Shown here piece by piece: positions 1-5,082 of a stretch of 5,082 nt of DNA. The stretch spans positions 1 through 5,082 of the forward strand of contig CAMFIX010000254.1 in assembly GCA_945952425.1 (NCBI GenBank). Reading direction: 5' to 3'. The notes beneath the pieces were generated by a model. The model saw nothing but the letters and a program-made list of their open reading frames with translations. It was not told the origin of the DNA and searched no databases. Within the stretch, counting starts at the first letter, position 1. The number at the start of each line of letters is the position of its first letter. The translations under genes and the position numbers were made by a program. The stretch comes from an uncultured Pseudorhodobacter sp. (lineage in GTDB: Bacteria; Pseudomonadota; Alphaproteobacteria; Rhodobacterales; Rhodobacteraceae).

Positions 1-1300
1 GTTGGCGGGCTGCCGGGCCTTGGGGGCGCGGGCGGGGGGGTGGCGCGAGGTCTTTGCCGAAGGGGGGCTTTGGGGCGGGGGGGGCCGGGTGCTGCTGGGC
101 GAGGTCTCGGGGGTCGAGGTGCTGCTTCTGGATGCGCCGCATCTTTATGACCGCGAGGGCGGCATCTACAACGGGCCGGGCGGCGACTGGTGGGACAATC
201 CGCAGCGTTTTGCGGCGCTGAGCTGGGTGGCGGCGCGGATCGCGCGCGAGGGGTTGGGCGATGGTTGGCGGCCGGATGTGCTGCATGCGCATGACTGGCA
301 GGCGGCTTTGGCCCCGGCATACCTGGCCTATCACGGCTCGGGCGGGGTGGGTTCGGTCCTGACGATCCACAACATCGCCTTCCAGGGCTGGGCACCGGCG
401 GGGATGCTGCGCGACCTGCGGCTGCCGCCGGATCAGTTTCATCCCGGGGCACTGGAATATTACGGCGGCCTGTCCAGCCTGAAGGCCGGGTTGGTGACGG
501 CGGATCGCATCACCACGGTCTCGCCGACCTATGCGGCAGAGCTCGCGCGGCCCGAGTTCGGCATGGGGCTGCAGGGGGTGATCCAGGCGCGCTCTGCAGT
601 GGTTTCGGGCATCCTGAACGGGGTCGATACGGCGGTCTGGAACCCCGAAGCCGAGCCCTTGGCCTTTGGCGCCGACCTGAAGGGCAAGCCCGCCGCGCGG
701 GCGGCCCTGTGCGAGGAATTCGGGCTGGATGTGCCGGGGCCTTTGGCGGTGCTCGTCAGCCGGTTGACCGATCAGAAGGGCATCGACCTGGTGCCCGCCG
801 TGATCCCCGAATTCATCGAGGCCGGCGGGGGGCTGGTCGTGCTCGGCTCGGGCGATCCGGGGCTGGAAGGCGCGATGCGGGGCCTGGCGGAGCGGTTCCC
901 GGGCCGGGTGGGCTTGCGCATCGGCTATGACGAGGCGCTGTCGCATCGCCTGTTCGCGGGCGGCGATGCCGTGCTGGTGCCATCCAGGTTCGAACCTTGC
1001 GGGCTGACGCAGATGTATGGGCTGCGCTATGGCTGCCTGCCGGTCGTGGCGGCGGTGGGGGGGCTGGCGGATACGGTCATCCATGCCAATCCGGCGGCTG
1101 TCTCGGCGGGGGTGGCGACCGGGGTGACCTTCCATCCGACCGATGCGACGGCCTTTGCGCAAGCCTTGCGGCAGCTTCTGGCGCTTTATGCCCAGCCGAA
1201 ACTCTGGGCCAAGGTGCAGAAGAACGCGATGAAGCAGGATGTCAGCTGGCAGGCCTCGGCGGCCGAATATGCCAGCCTTTACGAAGGGTTGAAGGCGTGA
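1..1300 (+). CDS. glgA: Glycogen synthase (ADP-glucose:alpha-1,4-glucan glucosyltransferase), 5' end cut off by window edge
   Basis: GlgA is the cytoplasmic GT5 enzyme that transfers glucose from ADP-glucose to the non-reducing end of an alpha-1,4-glucan. The reading frame enters at base 2 and ends at TGA 1298-1300, giving 432 visible residues. Counting from base 2, family motifs are HAHDWQ (95-100), TIHN (121-124), YGGLSSLKAGL (154-164), TVSPTYAAE (172-180), GILNGVD (203-209), VSRLTDQKG (252-260), PSRFEPCGLTQMYGLRYG (327-344) and GGLADTV (353-359). R254, K259 and E331 match E. coli R300, K305 and E377 with identical spacing. H123 matches H161. Aligned this way, roughly 40-50 N-terminal residues are missing, including the KxGGL ADP-glucose-binding loop, so the TTG at base 2 is not the start. 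The C-terminal Rossmann domain is complete. The stop overlaps the glgX start. The first 90 bases are unusually rich in G runs, but the frame stays open through them. Identification is firm. Confidence 0.97.
   Translation, partial: LAGCRALGARAGGWREVFAEGGLWGGGGRVLLGEVSGVEVLLLDAPHLYDREGGIYNGPGGDWWDNPQRFAALSWVAARIAREGLGDGWRPDVLHAHDWQAALAPAYLAYHGSGGVGSVLTIHNIAFQGWAPAGMLRDLRLPPDQFHPGALEYYGGLSSLKAGLVTADRITTVSPTYAAELARPEFGMGLQGVIQARSAVVSGILNGVDTAVWNPEAEPLAFGADLKGKPAARAALCEEFGLDVPGPLAVLVSRLTDQKGIDLVPAVIPEFIEAGGGLVVLGSGDPGLEGAMRGLAERFPGRVGLRIGYDEALSHRLFAGGDAVLVPSRFEPCGLTQMYGLRYGCLPVVAAVGGLADTVIHANPAAVSAGVATGVTFHPTDATAFAQALRQLLALYAQPKLWAKVQKNAMKQDVSWQASAAEYASLYEGLKA
15..89 (+). other. Cluster of guanine runs with G-quadruplex potential inside glgA
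   Basis: Two blocks on the coding strand each satisfy the simple rule of four runs of at least three G with loops of 1-7 bases. Block one has runs at 15-17, 22-26, 30-32 and 34-40. Block two has runs at 62-67, 72-75, 77-84 and 87-89. Both lie within codons, mostly glycine, tryptophan and arginine. The pattern is seen directly. Whether either block folds in the DNA or mRNA, or matters for expression, is unknown. It may simply be a by-product of GGG glycine codons in a GC-rich gene. Confidence 0.4.
1284..1288 (+). promoter_or_regulatory. Ribosome binding site of glgX, inside glgA
   Basis: AAGGG lies eight bases before the GTG at 1297 and within the last codons of glgA. It supports GTG 1297 as the glgX start. 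A second purine stretch, GAAGG at 1291-1295, is too close to the start to serve. The site is modest, which fits translation by ribosomes finishing glgA. Confidence 0.6.
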
Positions 1301-3393
1301 CCTCTCTGCGGTCCAACCTGCCGGGGGTGCTGCCGGGGCTGTCGCTGGCCCCGGGGCGGCCCTGGCCTTTGGGCGCCACGCCCGATGAGGGCGGCGTCAA
1401 CTTCGCGGTCTTTTCCGCCAATGCGCATTTCATCGAACTGTGCCTTTTTACCGACGATGGCCGCCGCGAGACGGCGCGCATCCTGATGACCGAGCGCGAT
1501 GGCGACATCTGGCACATCAGGGTCGAGGGGATGAAGCCCGGCCAGCTTTACGGGTTGCGCGCCCATGGCCCCTATGAACCCGAGGCCGGCCACCGCTTCA
1601 ACCCGCACAAGCTGCTTTTGGACCCTTATGCCAAGGCCTGGGACGGGCGGCTGAAATGGTCCGATGCGCTGATGGGCTACAAGATCGGCTCCTCCAAGGC
1701 CGATCTCAGCTATGACACCCGCGACAGCGCCTTTGCCATGCCGAAATCCGTGGTGGTGGACGAGCGCGCCTTGCCGCCCCTGCCGCCGGGGCCGGGGCGG
1801 GCGATGGCCGAAAGCCTGCTTTACGAGGCCCATGTCAAGGGTCTGACCCAGCGCCATGCCGCCATCCCGCCCGCGATGCGCGGGCGCTATGCCGGGCTGA
1901 GCCATCCCGCGGTGCTGGAGCATCTGGTGAAGCTGGGCGTCACGGCGGTGGAGCTGCAGCCGGTGCAGGCCTTCTTCGACGACCGTTTCCTGGTCGCCAA
2001 GGGGCTGACGAATTACTGGGGCTACAACACGATGGGCTTTTTCGTGCCCGAGCCGCGGTATAACGCGCGGCCCGGGCGGGGCGAGTTCCGCGAGATGGTC
2101 TGGCGCCTGCACCAGGCCGGGATCGAGGTGATCCTGGACGTGGTCTACAACCACACCGGCGAGGGGGACGAGCTGGGGCCGACGCTGTCCTTCCGCGGGC
2201 TCGACAATGCCAGCTATTACCGCCTGGCGGGCGGCGGGCGGCATTACATGAACGATTCAGGCACCGGCAACAGCCTGAACCTGGCCCATCCGATGGTGCT
2301 GCGCCTGGTGATGGACAGCTTGCGCCACTGGGTCACGCATTTCGGTGTCGATGGCTTCCGCTTTGACCTGGCAAGCTCGATGGGGCGCGAGCCGCAGGGC
2401 TTCGACCCCGGCGCGGGCTTTTTCGATGCGCTGCGGCAAGACCCGGTTCTGGCGCGGGTGAAGCTGATCGCCGAGCCCTGGGATGTCGGCCCCGGTGGCT
2501 ATCAGCTCGGCGGCTTTCCCCATCCGTTCAGCGAATGGAACGACAAGTTCCGCGATGGCGTGCGGCGGTTCTGGCGCGGCGATGCGGGGATGACGGCGGA
2601 GCTTGGCCGCCGCCTTCTGGGCAGCGCCGAGAATTTCGACCACCACGGCCGCCCGGCCAGTGCCAGCCTGAATTTCGTCACGGCGCATGACGGGTTTACG
2701 CTGGAAGATCTGGTGTCTTACACCGTAAAGCGCAATCTCGCGAATGGCGAAGACAACCGCGACGGCCATTCGGAAAACCACTCCGACAACCTCGGCCACG
2801 AGGGCGCGACCGAGGATGCCCGCATCCTCGCCGCCCGCCGTTTGCGCAAGCGCAACATCCTGGCCACGCTGATGCTGGCCCAGGGCACGCCGATGATCCT
2901 GGGCGGAGACGAGATCGGCCACAGCCAGCAGGGCAACAACAACGCCTATGCCCAGGACAACGAGGTCACCTGGATCGACTGGTCCAAGGGCGATGGCGGG
3001 CTCGCGGCCTTTACCGCCAAGCTTGCCGCCCTGCGCCAGGCCCATCCGGTGCTGCGCCAGCGCCATTTCCTGCATGGCCGCAAGCGCCACAACGAGGGTC
3101 TGCCCGATGTCATCTGGCGCCGCGCCGATGGCCGCCCGCCCGAGCCGGCCGAATGGCACGACCCGGCCTTCCGCTGCCTGTGCGTCGAGCTTCGCATGGC
3201 CGCGCAGGGCCCCGAGCTTGATGACGTCGTTTTCGCCGTCTTCAACGCCGGGCCCGAACAGGCCCTGACCCTGCCCGATACCGAGCAGGCCTGGACCCTG
3301 GTCCTGGACACCACCCGCCCCGAGCTCGTGCCGCAAGCCGCGGTCCCGGGGTTGACGGTTCCGGCCAATGCCGTTCTCGTCTTTACTGCGTAA
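1297..3393 (+). CDS. glgX: Glycogen debranching enzyme GlgX (isoamylase-type alpha-1,6-glucosidase)
   Basis: GlgX is a cytoplasmic GH13 enzyme that hydrolyses alpha-1,6 branches of glycogen, typically the short stubs left by phosphorylase. From GTG 1297 the protein has 698 residues, slightly longer than the E. coli enzyme (657). An N-terminal CBM48 domain covers about residues 20-120, with GATPDEGGVNFAVFSANA at 27-44. The isoamylase-type signature YEAHVKGLT is at 176-184 and NYWGYN at 239-244. The four GH13 regions are intact: DVVYNHT (281-287), GFRFD with nucleophile D357, AEPWD with acid/base E393, and TAHDGF with transition-state stabiliser D465. The C-terminal beta domain follows from about residue 590. 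GTG 1297 was chosen because it gives a GTGA overlap with the glgA stop and has a Shine-Dalgarno sequence. No ATG is available between the glgA stop and CBM48. GTG 1327 is a possible but less supported alternative. An isoamylase or TreX-like function cannot be excluded, but the operon context favours GlgX. Confidence 0.96.
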   Translation: MTSLRSNLPGVLPGLSLAPGRPWPLGATPDEGGVNFAVFSANAHFIELCLFTDDGRRETARILMTERDGDIWHIRVEGMKPGQLYGLRAHGPYEPEAGHRFNPHKLLLDPYAKAWDGRLKWSDALMGYKIGSSKADLSYDTRDSAFAMPKSVVVDERALPPLPPGPGRAMAESLLYEAHVKGLTQRHAAIPPAMRGRYAGLSHPAVLEHLVKLGVTAVELQPVQAFFDDRFLVAKGLTNYWGYNTMGFFVPEPRYNARPGRGEFREMVWRLHQAGIEVILDVVYNHTGEGDELGPTLSFRGLDNASYYRLAGGGRHYMNDSGTGNSLNLAHPMVLRLVMDSLRHWVTHFGVDGFRFDLASSMGREPQGFDPGAGFFDALRQDPVLARVKLIAEPWDVGPGGYQLGGFPHPFSEWNDKFRDGVRRFWRGDAGMTAELGRRLLGSAENFDHHGRPASASLNFVTAHDGFTLEDLVSYTVKRNLANGEDNRDGHSENHSDNLGHEGATEDARILAARRLRKRNILATLMLAQGTPMILGGDEIGHSQQGNNNAYAQDNEVTWIDWSKGDGGLAAFTAKLAALRQAHPVLRQRHFLHGRKRHNEGLPDVIWRRADGRPPEPAEWHDPAFRCLCVELRMAAQGPELDDVVFAVFNAGPEQALTLPDTEQAWTLVLDTTRPELVPQAAVPGLTVPANAVLVFTA

Positions 3394-3400
3394 GCTCTCA

Positions 3401-3408
3401 GGGAGGAA
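3401..3408 (+). promoter_or_regulatory. Strong ribosome binding site of pgm
   Basis: GGGAGGAA contains the Shine-Dalgarno core GGAGG (3402-3406), four bases before the ATG at 3411. It fills most of the 17-base gap between the glgX stop and pgm. This leaves no room for a separate promoter or terminator, so pgm is probably co-transcribed with glgX. The site is clearly better than that of glgX and fixes the pgm start. Confidence 0.85.
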
Positions 3409-3410
3409 CC

Positions 3411-5039
3411 ATGAGCGCGATCACCGTCCAAACCCAGCCCATCGCGGGGCAAAAGCCCGGAACCAGCGGATTGCGCAAGAAGACCCCGGTCTTCATGGGC
3501 CCGCATTACCTGGAAAACTTCATCCAGTCGATTTTCGACGTGGTGGGGGCGGAGGGAAAGACCTTCGTGCTCGGCGGCGATGGGCGCTATTTCAACGACC
3601 GGGCGGCGCAGGTGATCCTGCGGATGGCGGCGGCAAACGGGGCGGCGCGGGTCATCGTGGGGCAGGGGGCGGTGCTGTCCACGCCCGCGGCCTCTCACCT
3701 GATCCGGCTGAACAAGACCGACGGCGGCATCATCATGAGCGCCTCGCACAACCCCGGCGGCCCGAAAGAGGATTTCGGGGTGAAGTTCAACATGCCCAAC
3801 GGCGGCCCGGCTCCGGAGGCCGTGACCGAGGCGATGTTCAAGCGCACGACCGAGATCACCGAATACAGGATCGTCGAGGCGCAGGATGTCGACCTTGGCA
3901 CCGTGGGGCGCAGCCAGCTGGGCGGGATGGTGGTCGATGTGGTCGACCCGGTCAGCGATTATGCCGCGCTGATGGAAAGCCTCTTCGACTTCGACAAGAT
4001 CGCCGCGATGTTCGCGGGCGGCTTCCGGATGCGGATGGATTCCATGTGCGCGGTGACCGGGCCTTACGCTGTAGAAATCCTGGAGCGGCGGCTTGGAGCG
4101 GCACCCGGCACCGTCACCCATGCCACGCCCCTGCCGGATTTCGGCGGCATGCACCCCGATCCGAACCCGACCTGGGCGCATGAGCTGATGGCCGAGATGA
4201 TGGGGCCGGGGGCGCCGGATTTCGGCGCGGCCTCCGATGGCGACGGCGACCGCAACATGGTGGTGGGGCGGGGGATTTACGTGTCTCCCTCCGACAGCCT
4301 GGCGGTGCTGGCGGCGAATGCGCATCTGGCCAAGGGCTATCGCGGGGGTCTGAAGGGCGTGGCGCGCTCGATGCCGACCTCGGCGGCAAGCGACCGGGTG
4401 GCGGCGGCGCTGGGGATCGCCAGTTTCGAGACGCCGACCGGCTGGAAGTTCTTCGGCAACCTCCTGGATGCCGGCAAGGCCACCATCTGCGGCGAGGAAA
4501 GCTTCGGCACGGGGTCCGACCATGTGCGGGAAAAGGACGGGCTTTGGGCGATCCTGTTGTGGCTGAACATCCTGGCCGTCCGGGGCGAGAGCGTGGCCGA
4601 GATCGTCCAGGCCCATTGGCGCAAATTCGGGCGCAACTACTACAGCCGCCACGATTTCGAGGCGATTGCGACCGACAAGGCCGATGCGATGATGGCGGCG
4701 CTGCGGGCCAGCCTTGCCGGGCTGGCTGGCCGCAAGCTGCAGGGGATGGAGATCGCTGTGGCCGACGATTTCGCCTATACCGATCCGGTCGATGGCTCGG
4801 TCTCGGCGAAACAGGGCGTGCGGGTGAATTTCACCGATGGCAGCCGGATCGTCTATCGTCTGTCGGGCACCGGGACAGAGGGCGCGACGCTGCGGGTCTA
4901 TCTGGAACGCTATGTCGCCGGGCCGGAAGGCTTGGACCGCGATGCGCAAGAGGCGCTCGCCCCGGTGATCGCGGCGGCGCATGAGCTGGCGGGGATCGGG
5001 GCGCATACCGGCAAGACGGCGCCGGATGTGGTGACCTGA
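3411..5039 (+). CDS. pgm: Phosphoglucomutase (alpha-D-glucose-phosphate specific)
   Basis: Pgm interconverts glucose-6-phosphate and glucose-1-phosphate in the cytoplasm, feeding ADP-glucose formation for GlgA and recovering glucose-1-phosphate during breakdown. The 542-residue protein has the full length expected for this alpha-D-phosphohexomutase group. Motifs in order are GTSGLRKK (17-24), the active-site loop SASHNPGG (110-117) with phospho-acceptor S112, the Mg2+ loop DGDGDR (276-281), TPTGWKFFGN (341-350), the sugar-specificity loop GEESFG (361-366) and the phosphate-binding loop SGTGTEGATLR (485-495). GEESFG and the PGM1-like architecture point to glucose-phosphate specificity rather than a phosphomannomutase/phosphoglucomutase (ManB/AlgC) type. 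No catalytic residue is missing. The ATG at 3411 has a strong Shine-Dalgarno sequence and lies 17 bases after glgX, so it is almost certainly in the same operon. The next 43 bases hold hairpins, suggesting it is the last gene of the unit. In some relatives Pgm also supplies glucose-1-phosphate for envelope polysaccharides. That wider role is inference here. Confidence 0.97.
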   Translation: MSAITVQTQPIAGQKPGTSGLRKKTPVFMGPHYLENFIQSIFDVVGAEGKTFVLGGDGRYFNDRAAQVILRMAAANGAARVIVGQGAVLSTPAASHLIRLNKTDGGIIMSASHNPGGPKEDFGVKFNMPNGGPAPEAVTEAMFKRTTEITEYRIVEAQDVDLGTVGRSQLGGMVVDVVDPVSDYAALMESLFDFDKIAAMFAGGFRMRMDSMCAVTGPYAVEILERRLGAAPGTVTHATPLPDFGGMHPDPNPTWAHELMAEMMGPGAPDFGAASDGDGDRNMVVGRGIYVSPSDSLAVLAANAHLAKGYRGGLKGVARSMPTSAASDRVAAALGIASFETPTGWKFFGNLLDAGKATICGEESFGTGSDHVREKDGLWAILLWLNILAVRGESVAEIVQAHWRKFGRNYYSRHDFEAIATDKADAMMAALRASLAGLAGRKLQGMEIAVADDFAYTDPVDGSVSAKQGVRVNFTDGSRIVYRLSGTGTEGATLRVYLERYVAGPEGLDRDAQEALAPVIAAAHELAGIGAHTGKTAPDVVT

Positions 5040-5045
5040 AGCGAA

Positions 5046-5065
5046 GCGGGGGACCAGTCCCCCGC
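5046..5065 (+). terminator. GC-rich hairpin after pgm, probable transcription terminator
   Basis: A perfect inverted repeat, GCGGGGGAC (5046-5054) and GTCCCCCGC (5057-5065), starts six bases after the pgm stop. With a two-base spacer it would fold as an eight-pair stem with a four-base loop. No T-run follows inside the window; the next bases are C-rich and start another hairpin. It is therefore not a textbook intrinsic terminator. It could be a U-poor terminator, a 3'-end-stabilising structure, or part of a repeated palindromic element. Confidence 0.5.
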
Positions 5066-5067
5066 AC

Positions 5068-5082
5068 CCCCTGCTGGAGGGG
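5068..5082 (+). other. Second stem-loop after pgm, at the window edge
   Basis: CCCCT (5068-5072) pairs with AGGGG (5078-5082) around the loop GCTGG. The C at 5067 could pair with a G at 5083 if the sequence continues that way, so the structure may be cut by the edge. It follows the first hairpin after only two bases. The tandem arrangement suggests a compound 3' end or a palindromic repeat. A terminating T-run, if present, would lie just beyond the window. Confidence 0.35.

Noticed and set aside
2..4. TTG at base 2 as the start of glgA
   Set aside because: Alignment by conserved residues to E. coli GlgA shows the N-terminal KxGGL region is missing, so the gene begins left of the window.
997..1296. 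Upstream extension of the glgX frame to an ATG at 997
   Set aside because: The extra 100 residues overlap conserved glgA sequence in another frame, are low-complexity Gly/Ala-rich and match no GlgX N-terminus. GTG 1297 has a ribosome binding site and sits just before CBM48.
1279..3336. Two long minus-strand open frames (1279-2244 and 2257-3336) opposite glgX
   Set aside because: Both sit in the same codon-opposed register to glgX and are explained the same way. glgX has a complete set of GH13 motifs on the plus strand.
3394..3410. Promoter or terminator between glgX and pgm
   Set aside because: The 17-base gap is mostly Shine-Dalgarno sequence, with no hairpin or promoter-like elements.
2946..5006. 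A 686-codon open frame on the minus strand opposite pgm and the end of glgX
   Set aside because: Over pgm its codons lie exactly opposite the pgm codons, so a stop needs TTA, CTA or TCA on the sense strand. These codons are nearly absent from such GC-rich genes, so a long open antisense frame is expected. Its protein is rich in Arg, His and Pro with no recognisable domain, while pgm has every family motif.
1..5082. A hidden novel system, mobile element or CRISPR array
   Set aside because: Almost every base lies in three well-characterised glycogen-metabolism genes. No direct repeats, transposase, tRNA or unexplained gene was seen on either strand.

Overview
The window is a stretch of a conventional bacterial glycogen operon, read entirely on the + strand. 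It holds the 3' nine-tenths of glgA (glycogen synthase), a complete glgX (glycogen debranching enzyme) and a complete pgm (phosphoglucomutase). The DNA is very GC-rich, with G or C at almost every third codon position. That, the gene order glgA-glgX-pgm and the sequence style of the three proteins suggest an alphaproteobacterium, most likely of the Rhodobacteraceae (Rhodobacter/Paracoccus type). The lineage is an inference from remembered family sequences, not from a search.

Layout: bases 1-1300 are glgA, cut by the left edge and missing roughly its first 40-50 codons. glgX starts on a GTG at 1297 that overlaps the glgA stop by four bases and runs to 3393. A 17-base gap with a strong Shine-Dalgarno sequence leads to pgm (3411-5039). 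The last 43 bases hold a strong GC hairpin and most of a second one. They are probably the end of the transcription unit, or part of a dispersed palindromic element. No non-coding stretch exceeds 50 bases, and there are no RNA genes, mobile elements or CRISPR arrays.

How the genes work together: Pgm interconverts glucose-6-phosphate and glucose-1-phosphate, the precursor of ADP-glucose. GlgA adds glucose from ADP-glucose to the growing alpha-1,4 chain. GlgX removes short alpha-1,6 branches, during glycogen breakdown or for trimming. The tight spacing implies one polycistronic mRNA. The missing partners (glgC, glgB, perhaps glgP) would be expected just upstream, outside the window.

I found no sign of an undescribed system. 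All three proteins retain the catalytic motifs of their families. The points worth a second look are modest: guanine-run clusters with G-quadruplex potential in the 5' part of glgA, the overlapping GTGA start/stop, the paired hairpins after pgm, and a shift in wobble-base preference along the operon.
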